64,000 nucleotides of DNA from Ceratopteris richardii (Eukaryota; Streptophyta; Polypodiopsida; Polypodiales; Pteridaceae), in assembly GCA_020310875.1 (NCBI GenBank), contig CM035406.1, forward strand, positions 227,771,942 to 227,835,941, written 5' to 3'. The notes under the pieces were generated by a model. The model did no database searches, was not told the origin of the DNA, and was given only the letters and a program-made list of their open reading frames with translations. Shown in pieces: positions 27,310 to 37,881 of this stretch. The position numbers and the translations under genes were made by a program. Position 1 is the stretch's first letter. Every line of letters starts with the position of its first letter.

Positions 27310-27986
27310 TCAAGAGATTCTTGAATCTAAGACATGATAAACCTCGAATTCTTCATGATCCTTAGTCTTGAAAGGCGGTGAAGGATTGGGTCTCCCTTGA
27401 GCTTCCTTAGGTTTGTCACAAGATAGGTCCTTTGAGCTTTTAGTGGTGCGTTGTAGTGTTTCCAAGATCTTTGATGGAGTGCCTTGAGTAAGCACACCTC
27501 CTTGATTGAACATGAACTCCTCCTTTTCCTTTATCTTCTTGTTATCTTCATAATTTGTATGCTCCATATCGTTTGTAATGACTTCTTGTCCTTCAAAAGT
27601 TCTTGGTTCAAATTTTTTAGGATAGTGTCATGATTATTCAACACTTCTAGCTCTTGGACTTGGTTTTCTTTGAATGATTGATTCTCACATTGAATTGCTT
27701 GATTGATAACATCCTCCAAGGTATTTGCTTGAGGCGTGGATAGCAAGAGATATTTGACTTCAAGATTGAGGCCACTTCGAAACTGATTAACCATGTACTC
27801 TTCTTGATATGTAGTTTCGTGAAACAACATCTTGATATTCAAGACATAACTTGAAACTGATCGATCATCTTGTCGTAGCAATCTTTTCATCTCTTGGACA
27901 TGTTTGATCAAGTCCTTTATGGTAGATTGAATCTCCTTGCATAGGGACTCCATGATGCCTTGTCTTGATGAAGATAGTCTTGCCAA
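27310..27986 (-). pseudogene. gag of gag-only element 1
   Basis: Two overlapping minus-strand frames, 27531-27986 (151 codons) and 27310-27567 (85 codons). The first carries the C-terminal half of a retrotransposon gag capsid domain: SVSSYVLNIKMLFHETTYQE, then YMVNQFRSGL, then TLEDVINQAIQCEN. The second has KEKEEFMFNQGGVLTQG and ends before any zinc knuckle. A frameshift near 27550 joins them. The start near the LTR edge lacks the N-terminal capsid part found in longer gags. Gag packages element RNA. The same protein is seen in copy 2 (34432-35112), so selection or shared ancestry is testable. Confidence 0.7.
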
Positions 27987-27988
27987 AA

Positions 27989-28679
27989 TGTCAGGGGAGC
28001 ACTAGATTGTGCTCTCTAACTACAATAGACAAGATTGCAAAAAAGTTCTTCTGATTACAAGATCACCTGTGTAGGGAATACAATACAAGGATATGTAATT
28101 GATACACGAAGTCCCACAACTCGGGACCGATAGGTATGGATAACTCGACTAGAGATGATACATGAGATCCCACAATCCGGCATCGTAGGTATGAAACAAG
28201 ATATCAAGATTACAAGAACTCCCTTCAAGGAGATGAATTAAAATACAAGAAAGAACTCGAGAAGATCTCCTACTACGAGATTACAAGAGGACAAGGCTAG
28301 ATGTCCAAGAACTAGACTGGACAAGAGTAGAACAAGGAGCAAAACAAGAACTGGAGCTGGAACTTGGAGAGTACTTACATGATGGTCACGAATCCTTGAG
28401 CTCCCAAGATTGGCATTGGCAAGACTGAGAATGAATGTGTCCAACCCCTCCTTATATAGGTTTTCAAGGGTGGTTACGAGTTGATGAGTCATCGATGATG
28501 TCATCAACTGGAAACAAGACCTCCGGGTGTTAGAATTCTGCAAATATATAGTTGATCTTGGGTTTTTGGCTGCAGACGCAATGGAAGCATTAGTTTATCC
28601 AAAATCTTTGCCAAACATGAGATATTGGAAATTCACATGGAATCTAAGGTTTAAGATGGTTTTCTTTGTGTCCATGACA
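27989..28679 (-). repeat. 5' LTR of gag-only element 1
   Basis: 691 bp, about the same length as its partner, ending TGACA before AGTTG. TATATAGG at about 28453-28460 could on the relevant strand be a TATA-like element. Confidence 0.85.
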
Positions 28680-28929
28680 AGTTGCAACACTGATTCTTCA
28701 CATTGGGTTCACAAATTTTGGGAAGGTGTAGACGCTCGGTTGGTGGATCAAGTCAATTGCCAAATCTAATAGCGCACAGAAGGTGTTTGGAGCAAAATCA
28801 GGTGAATCAAGCAAACTTGAAGAAAGGATTAATAGTAATTTTAAACAGCTCTAATTACTTGTGTTTATCTAGGATCTAATAAATATCTAAGATAAACCTA
28901 TGTGAAATTCTTATCTAGGTGTTAATGGC

Positions 28930-29160
28930 CTAATCTAAATTATGTCTATAAGGTTCTACAGCTAGAAATCTAGATAAACAATATTCATAAGATGGTGACA
29001 CTAGAGTTTCACTAGTAATATGGTCTATGATAAATTCCTCTACTTCTACTTCTTTATTAGCCTCATTCCCTTTAGGTTGAGTGGTAGTATTATCAACAGG
29101 TGGTGGTAATAAAGATTCTAAAATGAAATATGGAGAAATTGTATTTTGTTCACAAATCCA
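28930..29160 (-). pseudogene. conserved ~76-codon open segment in repeat copy B
   Basis: Same frame as in copy A: SPYFILESLLPPPVDNTTTQ, KEVEVEEFIIDHITSETLVS, EYCLSRFLAVEPY, then a stop. The upstream reading frame is shifted by one base relative to copy A. Retention of the frame in both copies is notable. Confidence 0.4.
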
Positions 29161-29578
29161 CTATGCACGGACTCATTCCTAGACTCAATACTCTCAGGCT
29201 CATGCAAAGGTTCATTAGACATTTGAAAATTAGAATAATGAAAATTATCAATTGATTAATGAATAATTATAAACTGTATTTTTTATAATGCTAAAGTCTT
29301 CTTGAGTGATAAATTTGCTAATTTGATTCGAAACTATAATAAACCCTATACAAATATTTTGATGCAAATGGCTAATACAAAAGTAAGCTTAAAAGTCGAT
29401 TTAGAGAAGGTGGATGAAGCAGCGAGTAAGCAGCTCCAATCTCCAATCTTGTAAATACTTGTCACGCTTTGTCAATATTCATCAATCTTTATCAATGCTC
29501 ACTACAAAAACAACATTCGCAAAAACATAAGTACATTTTAAGAAACATAAAATCATACTCATGCTTTACTTTAAACTT

Positions 29579-29581
<3 letters not shown>

Positions 29582-29646
<65 letters not shown>
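29582..29646. repeat. (TA)n microsatellite
   Basis: 65 bp of pure TA within repeat copy B. Confidence 0.95.
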
Positions 29647-29648
<2 letters not shown>

Positions 29649-30120
29649 TTCATACATGTTGCTAATATGCATATGTATACATATACTTCATACATACATA
29701 CTACTTGTATCCATACTCATGCATTCTCACATCACTCATATGCATATATTCACACTTAGATGCACTCATGCACATGCATTCACACTTAGATGCACTCATG
29801 CACATGCATTCACACTTAGATGCACCCATGCACATGCATATGTAATCACTCATTCTCGTATACGTGCATGCTAACATACGCCAAAACAACATCCATACAT
29901 ATACTACACGTTAAACTTATACTAACTCACATACTTTTATGCTAATACACATTCATAAACTTAACACACATTCATAAACTTAACACACATCCATAAACTT
30001 AACACACATTCATAAACTTATATTAACTCATGTACTTTTATGCTAACACACATTCATAAACATATGCTAACATACACTCATATGCTTGCTAACACTCATA
30101 CATATGCATATGCTAACATA

Positions 30121-31166
30121 TGTTGATGTGTGAAACATCACAAGAAATGAATTAATGTGACACTAGACAACCTCTATGGTCACCATTAACTCATTGCCAC
30201 TCCAAACGTTGAGAAATGATAGCCAAAACCAAGAACTTTACTTCTTCAAAACTTTCTAGTCACTGAAATGACATACCTTCAGTATTTTGCTAATTTCTCT
30301 TAGCACAATATTATTTCTCCAAGATCTTTTGGTGGATGAAAGTAGAAGATAAGAGCTTTCCAACAAGCTATTATTTGCAACAAATGGATCTCTAGAACTC
30401 AAGTTATGGCCTTCACAAGATGACTATGTATAACTGCCAAAATTAGAAATTCTTCATGTTATAGTAAAAAGCGCTTGTCTAAAAATGGAATTCGATGCCT
30501 AGCATCGACTTGCAATGAGATTTCGATGCCAGGCTCGACTTGGGGTGTTTTTAGCCACTTTTCAGCAGGGATTCGATGCCAGGCATCGACTTCCCACATA
30601 AAACCTTGACCTTTCAGATGCCAAAACAATAGATGATTTCATGTATACTTAGAACATCACTTATCCTATGGAATTGATGCCACACATCGACTTGCTCCAA
30701 CAAAGTCATGATTTGCAAACACTTCAGCACTGAATGAAATAGATACATGAGAATATGACTTATCAGCAGAGATTTGATGCCACACATCGCATTGCTGTAA
30801 TCATGGAGATGATGGAGAGAGTCTCATACATAGGACTTTACTTAGTTCTTCTCATAACTATGAAAACTCAGAAGCTTACAGGTGCTTTCTCACTCAGAGA
30901 AGCCCGACTACACTTAGTCATACAAAATGAACTCCTACTGACATTCTCTCACTCTCTTCCACTTCTTCTCTCTTCTCATCAGTTGATACAAACTAACTTA
31001 TATAGATTTTTTCATTCTGGTTATTTTAAAAAACTTCTAGAACTAAAATGAACTAACTCTACAAATATAATACACTTGTGAATTTGTCCCTTCACATAGA
31101 CATGTGGTTTTCTTCTAAAGCTTTGACCTTCAAATATATGTCCAATTAGTGAGTGTTTCTCCAACA
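30121..31166 (-). repeat. 3' LTR of copia element (1046 bp)
   Basis: TGTTGATGTG...CTCCAACA. It carries five copies or remnants of the motif TCGATGCC-n-GGCATCGA (near 30492, 30522, 30570, 30670, 30775). It differs from the 5' LTR by substitutions and by lacking two stretches present there. Confidence 0.92.
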
Positions 31167-31180
31167 ACTCACCCTCAATC
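31167..31180 (-). other. polypurine tract of copia element
   Basis: The complement reads GATTGAGGGTGAGT, next to the 3' LTR. It would prime plus-strand DNA synthesis. Confidence 0.75.
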
Positions 31181-31208
31181 ACTAATTGACATTCTCTGTT
31201 TCTTCATA

Positions 31209-33573
31209 TCATCTTCTTTCTTTTATTCCTGTCATGCTTTTGAATCTACTAGTCTTCACACCATCCAAGCTCTTTGTCATTATGTCTGCTATCTGATCTT
31301 TTGTAGAAATGTACTCCACTTCAATTTCTTTCTCCGTTACCTTTTCTCTCAGGAAATGATAATGTATCTCTATATGTTTTGTTCTTGCATGAAATACTAG
31401 ATTTGTTGCAAGATAAAGTGAACTCATATTATCTCCATGTATTGTAGGTATACCTTGATCAATGCCCAAGCTTTTGAACAATGTCTGCATCCATATAACC
31501 TCCTTAGCTGCTTCCACAAGTCCTTTGTACTCAGCTTCAGTTGATGATAATGCTACTGTATGTTGTTTCTTTGATCACCAACTTACAAGCTTATCACCAA
31601 TGTAAATCATGTATCCATGTGTTGATCTTCTGTCATCTTGATTACCTGCCTAGTCTGAGTCACTATATGCTCTCAACTTCAAATCTGATGTAAAAGGATA
31701 ATATAATCCCTCCTTTATAGTTCCTTTGATATATCTGAGAACTCTTTGACCTGCAATCCAATGTGGGTCCTTTGGACAATGCATGAATTGTGACAACACT
31801 CCCACTGCATAACTAAGATCAGGTCTTTTTAGTGTCTCATAAATCAAACTACCCACAAGAGATTGATACTTCCTCATATATTTGTATTCTGCACCATCAT
31901 ATTTACTAAGCTTGTGATTAACTTCAAGTGGAGTTGAAGCTTCTATGCAATTTTCCATATCAAACTTCTTCAATAGATTCAGAAGATACCTTTCTTGTGA
32001 TACATATATGCCATGATCTGTATAGGTGACTTCCATTCCAAGAAAGTATGACAACTTTCCTAGGTCACTGATCTTGAACTCTTTCTCAAGTAATCTCTTT
32101 ACCTCCTTGATTCCTTCATCTGAAGTACCTTTGATTATAATGTCATCTACATAAATACAAATGTAGATTGTACCTTTGTCTGTTCTTTTGATGAGTAGAC
32201 TTGGATCTGCTTTTGAACTTTGATATCCAAGATCATTGAGATACTTCACCAATCTATAGTTCCATGCTCTTGGATCTTGCTTCAATCCATAGAGTGCTCT
32301 TCTCAACCTGCAAACAAAATTTGGATACCTGTAATCTATAAACCCTTGAGGTTGTTCCATGTATACCTGATCTGATATGTATCCATTCAAGAATGCATTC
32401 TTTATATCCAATTGACTTAGGGTCCATCCTTTTGAAGCTGCAATAGCAATGATTGTCCTTATAGTTGACATCTTAGCTACAGGACTGAATGTCTCATCAT
32501 AATCTGTGCCATAGGTTTGGGCATAGCCTTTCACCACCAGTCTAGCTTTGTATCTGGCTATACTTCCATCTGCAAGCTTCTTCACTTTATAAACCCATTT
32601 ATTTCCAATTACTTTCTTACCATTTGGTTTAGGAACAAGTTCCCATGTCTTGTTCTCCTCTAGTGCATTGAACTCTTCCTTCATTGCTTCTTCCCATTGC
32701 TTCTTACCTTTTGCTTCGTCATAGTTCTGAGGTTCTTCATCATCTTTGACCATATATGCATAGTTCTTCTGCGTTATGTAAGAAGTATCATAAGAATACC
32801 TTTCTGGTTGTCTTCTTGTCCTACTTGACCTCCTTGGTTCACATTCTTCATAAGTGTCTGGATACACTTCTTCATCAAATATAGGAGCTCCTTCATTTCT
32901 TCTTGTTAATCCACTTCTAGATGTACTTGCTTGCATATAGTATTCATCTCTATTTACCTGCACAATTGATTTTCCTTTCTCACATCTTCTTACCTCTTCT
33001 TCAAATTCTTCTGTTGTATGACTTTGATCTGCATACCAACTTTTCTGTTCATCAAATGTAACATCTCTAGAAACAAGAAATTGTTTGGTTAAAGGATTCC
33101 ACAACCTGTAACCCATCTGCTTTTCATCATAACCAATGAACACATATTTTTCTGCCTTTGGTTCAAGTTTATGTCTAAGTTGTGATGGCACATAAGCATA
33201 TGCAATTGATCCAAACACTCTACAATGATCTAGTGTTGGTTTCTTACCCCACCAAGCTTCATATGGAGTCATTCCATTTAGAGCTGCACATGGTAATCTA
33301 TTCACAAGATATGTAGCTGTATTTACAGCCTCAGTCCAAAGATAATTTGGACAATTCTTCTCCTTCAGCATAGCTCTAGCAAACTCAACCAAAGTCCTGT
33401 TCCTTCTTTCTGCTACACCATTTTGTTGTGGTGTATACCTGCAAGTTATTTCTCTCTTAATACCTGCATTCCAAAGATAATCATTGAACTCTTGGGAAAA
33501 GTAGTCTTCCCCTCCATCAGACCTCAGTCGTTTAAGCTTTTGACCTGTTACTCTCTCTGCATATGCATGAAAA
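31209..33573 (-). pseudogene. copia integrase C-terminus, RT and RNase H
   Basis: A 580-codon frame (31650-33392) holds the integrase end (ARAMLKEKNCPNYLWTEAV, AWWGKKP..DHCRVFG, VFIGYDEKQMGYRLW) and RT (KTWELVPKPNGKKVIGNKW, RYKARLVVKGYAQ, DIKNAFLNG, RRALYGLKQ, catalytic YVDD in CIYVDDIIIKG, LSYFLGMEVTY). It reaches AYSDSD of RNase H, where a TAG replaces the Trp codon. A second stop (TGA) follows in SW-stop-SKKQHT, then the frame 31209-31517 (FHARTKHIEIHYHFLREKV, ISTKDQIADIMTKSL) completes RNase H. The region 33393-33573 is the integrase core up to the nested insertion. Only two nonsense changes kill this part. Confidence 0.9.
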
Positions 33574-34275
33574 TGTCAGGGGAGCACTAGATTGTGCTCT
33601 CTGACTATAGTAGACAAGATTTTGAAATGTACTTTCGATTACAAGAACACCCACGTAGGGGAAATGATACAAGAATACATGATTGATACAAGACGTCCCA
33701 CAACCCGGGATCGATAGGTATGGAAAACTGGACTAGAGTTGATACAGGAGATCCCACAACTCGGGATCGTAAGTATGAGACAAGATGTTTGGATTACAAG
33801 AACTCCCTTCTAGGAGATGAACTAGATACAAGAAAGAACTCGACAAGATCTCGTACTACGAGATTACAAGAGGACAAGACAAGATGTCCAGGATACAAGA
33901 CTAGACATGACTAGAACAAGGAACAAGACAAGAACAGGAACTGGAACTTGGAGAGTACTTACTTGGCGATCACGACTCCTTGAGCTCCCAGGACTGGTAT
34001 TGGCAAGACTGATTATGAATGTGGCCAACCCCTCCTTATATAGGTTTTCCAAGGGCAGTTCTAGGGCGGTTACGAATTGATGATGTCATCAATGATGTCA
34101 TCAATTCGTAGCATGGTCTCTGGATGTCAGAATCATGCAAGAAGACAATCGATCTTAGGGTTTTGGCACGTTCTGGACGCAATGAAAGCATTAGTTACTC
34201 CAAATTCTAAGCCAATCATGAGATATAGACATTGACATGGAATCTAAGGTTTAGATGGCTTCCTTGTCCATGGCA
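33574..34275 (-). repeat. 3' LTR of gag-only element 2
   Basis: 702 bp, near-identical to 35141-35843 by eye. It contains GATGATGTCATCAATGATGTCATCA palindromic stretches near 34080-34105. Confidence 0.9.
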
Positions 34276-34431
34276 TCACCTCCCCCTCAAGCGACGAGTT
34301 CCACGAGGAGCGGCCATGTTCTCTAGCTTGGGTTTCATTGGATTCTTCTTATGGAATTCACGAACCTTGACTTTTGCTCTCTGAAGATTTTCTATAAGTT
34401 CACAAGTACGATCATTGATGTCATATGCTTT

Positions 34432-35112
34432 CTAATGAATAAAGCATTCGAATCTTTCTCGCGAGATTGTTGAATCTAAGACATGATTAACTTCGAATTC
34501 TTCATGATCCTTAATCTTGAAAGGTGGTGAAGGACTGGGTCTCCCTTGAGCTTCCTTAGCTTCATGACAAGATAGGTCCTTTGAGATTTTAGTGGGTGTT
34601 TCCAAGATCTTTGATGGAGTGCCTTGAGTAAGCACACCTCCTTGATTGAACATGAACTCCTCCTTTTCCTTTATTTTATTGTTATCTTGATAAATTGTAT
34701 GCTCCATATCATTCGTAATGACTTCTTGGCCTTCAAAGATTCTTGATTTAGATTCTTGAGGAATAGTGTCTTCATTATTCAAGCCTTCTGACTCTTGGAC
34801 TTGGCTTTCTTTTACCAACTAATTCTCACACTGAATTGCTTGATTGATAGCTTCATCTAAAGTTTTTAACTGAGATGTAGAGAACAAACAAACCTTTATT
34901 TCATCTCTGAGACCACTTTGAAATCGATTAACTAGATAGTCTTCTTGATATGTGGATCGTTGAAATACAATTTTGAAGTCTGATGCAAATTCTCCAACTG
35001 AGCGATCACCTTGTTGCAACCTTCGTTCAAAGTCTCGAAGTTTTTTATATAGATCATCTAGAGTAGACTCAATATTTCTGAGTATGGATATGGTGTCCAT
35101 CGTGCTTGGCAC
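34432..35112 (-). pseudogene. gag of gag-only element 2
   Basis: Two consecutive minus-strand frames separated by one stop at about 34819. The upstream frame, 34819-35112 (97 codons), holds the capsid-like part: STLDDLYKKLRDFERRLQQG, VGEFASDFKIVFQRSTYQED, LVNRFQSGLRDEI, TLDEAINQAIQCEN. The downstream frame, 34432-34818 (128 codons), holds EFMFNQGGVLTQGTPSKILE and the Pro-rich tail. Apart from that stop (TAG in a QNxx context) the frame is continuous, so this copy is better preserved than copy 1. No protease, RT or integrase is present. Confidence 0.75.
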
Positions 35113-35140
35113 GGTCTTGATGTGGATAGTCTTGCCAAAA

Positions 35141-35843
35141 TGTCAGGGGAGCACTAGATTGTGCTCTTTGACTACAGTAGACAAGATTTTGGAAATGTAC
35201 TTTCGATTACAAGAACACCCACGTAGGGGAAATGATACAAGAATACGTGATTGATACAAGACGTCCCACAACTTGGGACCAATAGGTATGGAAAACTAGA
35301 CTAGAGATGATACAGGAGATCCCACAACCCCGGATCGTAAGTATGAGACAAGATGTCTGGATTACAAGAACTCCCTTCTAGGAGATGAACTAGATACAAG
35401 AAAGAACTCGACAAGATCTCATACTACGAGATTACAAGAGGACAAGACAAGATGTCCAGGATACAAGACTAGACAGGACTAGAACAAGGAACAAGACAAG
35501 AACAAGAACTGGAACTCGGAGAGTACTTACTTGGCGATCATGACTCCTTGAGCTCCCAGGACTGGTATTGGCAATACTGATTATGAATGTGGCCAACCCC
35601 TCCTTATATAGGTTTTCCAAGGGCCGTTCTAGGGCGGTTACGAATTGATGATGTCATTGATGATGTCATCAATTCGTAGCATGGTCTCTGGATGTTAGAA
35701 TCATGCAAGAAGACAGTCGATCTTAGGGTTTTGGCACGTTTCGGATGGAATGGAAGCATTAGTTACTCCAAATTCTAAGCCAAACATGAGATATAGACAT
35801 TGACATGGAATCTAAGGTTTAGATGGCTTCCTTGTCCATGAAA
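35141..35843 (-). repeat. 5' LTR of gag-only element 2
   Basis: 703 bp with the same TATATAGG core as its partner. It ends TGAAA in place of TGACA before GAAAA. Confidence 0.9.
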
Positions 35844-35848
35844 GAAAA

Positions 35849-36867
35849 TGCTTGAAAGCTCCAAACACTTCTGATCTTTCCTTCAAAACATATAATGTTA
35901 TCCATCTTGTAGCATCATCAATGAAAAGAACATAATACCTTGAGCCACTGATAGATCCTTCTTTTGTTGGTCCCCATACATCTGTATGAATGAGCTATAG
36001 TAATTCATCATGTTTGAATCCTTTCTTCTGAAATGGTAACCTATGTGCTTTTCCCATCTAACATGCTTCACATTTATAAACCATATGTTGATTCTGCACA
36101 TTTGGTAGTCCTAGTACAGATTGATTTGCAACCATAGCTTTAATTCCTCTTTCATTGAAATGACCTAATCTCTTATGCCAGAGATCAATATCTGTAATCA
36201 CTCCTTCACCATGTGTGAGCAAGGCTTGACCAATGTTCCCTTGCACTCTTAAACTAAAGAGTCTACCTTCTTTCTTACCAGAGACAATCTGATTATATCC
36301 ATTGTCTGGATCTTCAACAAATACTCCTTCATTTGTAAACCTAACTTGAAAACCTTTTTCAACTATCTGTCCCACACTAATCAAATTTTTAGGTATTGTG
36401 GGAACATACAAAACATTGGTTAGCAAATCTGCTCCACTCTTGCATTTCACTTTTCTAATTGAATGTACACTATGTCTTGTATTGTCACCTGTTTGAACTA
36501 TATGATTAGAAATACCTTTTTCCAATTCTGACATCAATTCTATGTTTCCTGACAAATGATTAGAACATCCAAAGTCAATGTAAAATACCTTTAGATCTTC
36601 TTTATCTGATGTGCTGATTGAATTCATCATCAATGATGTATGACTTTCATTCTGTGTGTCATTTGCATAATTATAGTAGGTGGTGTTGTAGGATTGATTT
36701 TGTCCCCAACTTCTTTCTCCACCTCTACCATGGCCTCCTCTTTGACTTTGTCTACCTCTTTGAAAATTACTTTGATATCTTCTACCTCTGCCTTTCCTAT
36801 TGTTATTATGATTTTGATTTGATCCTCGTTGATTATGCCAACAATCATGAGCCAAATGATTACTCAA
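35849..36867 (-). pseudogene. copia protease, GAG-pre-integrase and integrase start
   Basis: The minus frame 36058-36867 (269 codons) begins inside the zinc knuckle (SNHLAHDCWH). It then has a basic linker and the protease box IDFGCSNHLSGN, where the catalytic DSG is DFG, which should abolish protease activity. The GAG-pre-integrase part follows (LWHKRLGHFNERGIKAM, Y.CEAC zinc ligands). Integrase continues in 35898-36101 in another frame (KQHKRK-like basic part missing) until the gag-only element cuts in at 35848. The missing catalytic Ser is unlikely to be a read error given an otherwise clean frame, but it cannot be excluded. Confidence 0.8.
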
Positions 36868-37670
36868 TCACATATCCAACAAGCCTTCTTGTTGTTATTA
36901 TAATTACCTCTTCCTCTTCCGAAACCTCTTGCTCTTCCTCTGCCTGTGCCTTTACCTCTTGCATAATAAACTTGAGAACTTGACTCTTGTTCATGCTTTG
37001 CTTTACCTTTATCTCCCTTCTTCTTGTTCTTCATGTACATTGTAGAACTTTGACCTTTATCTCCATCTCCCTTCAAGTCTTGCTCAAATGTGAGCATCAA
37101 ACCAAGCAACTGGTTCAAATCTAGAACATAATGATTTAATGAAAGTTCTATTGATAAGACAAAAAGTTTCCACCTTTCATCCCCTCTCAAACCTGTAAGT
37201 AATTGAGCAATCAACTTGTGATCCTCAATATCTTCATCTATGGATCCAAGACTATCTGCTAGATCCTTCATCTTAGTGACATAATCACTAATACTTTGAC
37301 TTGGCTTCTTCTTGAATGTTGCAAACTCTGACCATAGACTTGCTTTCCTTGCTTTGGTAGTACTTTGGAAACGATACTCCAATGCATTCCATATATCTTC
37401 AGATGATTCCAATCCTCTTATGTGTGGTAGCAAATGATCAGAGATTGTATTGTAGATGTAGGCTTTTGCACTTGCATCCTTCTTCTGCCAATGCTTTAAA
37501 GCATCAAGTTCTTCTTTCTTTGGTTGGCTTTCATCTTCAAATACTGGCTTCTCTTCTTCACCTGTTACATATACCATGAGATCCTTACTCATAAGTAAGG
37601 CTTCCATTCTCATTACCCATGCGGGTTAATTATCTCTGTCCAGTTTGTCAATGGAGATATGATCTGCCAT
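36864..37670 (-). pseudogene. copia gag (UBN2-type) with broken zinc knuckle
   Basis: It starts at the ATG complement at 37668-37670 (MADHISIDKLDRDN), meets a TAA where Tyr is expected in DNYPAW, and continues as the 249-codon frame 36864-37613. UBN2-type gag landmarks are WQKKDASAKAYIYNTISDHL, SSEDIWNALEYRF, LWSEFATFKKKPSQS and LLTGLRGDERW. It ends at CWICD-stop. The rest of the CX2CX4HX4C knuckle (SNHLAHDC) lies in the next frame, so a single-base deletion split it. Gag would form the particle and bind RNA. Confidence 0.85.
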
Positions 37671-37860
37671 CCTCCTTTCCTTCTGCTGCAACCTTTGAGC
37701 TTAAAGGATAAAGAATAATAACTTTTGGAGTTCTTTGTGTATGAGGATACTTTTGAAGTAACCTTTTGATGCCTTGTGTCTTCAAATGCTTCACCTTTCA
37801 TCCTTCAATGAAAAACTTTTCAAAACTTCTCGTACCTTTGTCGCCTTCTGCTCTTTAGGA

Positions 37861-37879
37861 CCTTTCTGCTCTGATACCA
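37861..37879 (-). other. primer-binding site, initiator tRNA-Met type
   Basis: The complement reads TGGTATCAGAGCAGAAAGG, 2 bp from the 5' LTR. TGGTATCAGAGC pairs with the 3' end of plant initiator tRNA-Met, the usual copia primer. Confidence 0.92.
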
Positions 37880-37881
37880 CT

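Larger units (their letters stand above)
26432..28679 (-). mobile_element. gag-only LTR retrotransposon (TR-GAG type), copy 1
   Basis: Two LTRs (26432-27126 and 27989-28679) flank an interior of only 862 bp that holds a gag fragment and nothing of pol. Ends are TGTCA...TGACA, and AGTTG is duplicated at 26427-26431 and 28680-28684. The minus-strand polypurine tract (complement of CTCCCCCTCAAG) lies just inside the left LTR. A TGGCAAGACTATC candidate primer site lies just inside the right LTR. This matches the published class of non-autonomous elements that keep only gag; they depend on another element for reverse transcription and integration. Confidence 0.85.
28722..30120 (+). repeat. large direct repeat, copy B, left part
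   Basis: Alignable with 22273-23500 of copy A. Differences include a 65-bp TA tract (29582-29646) where A has about 10 bp, and three copies of a 30-bp TGCACTCATGCACATGCATTC unit (about 29760-29840) where A has one. It is cut at 30120 by the copia insertion and resumes at 39002. Confidence 0.8.
33574..35843 (-). mobile_element. gag-only LTR retrotransposon (TR-GAG type), copy 2
   Basis: LTRs at 33574-34275 and 35141-35843 flank 865 bp with gag only. GAAAA is duplicated at 33569-33573 and 35844-35848, and copia integrase continues on both sides, so insertion into the copia element is certain. The ends are TGTCA...TGGCA/TGAAA, variants of TGACA in copy 1. The polypurine tract and the TGGCAAGACTATC site match copy 1. 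Confidence 0.9.
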
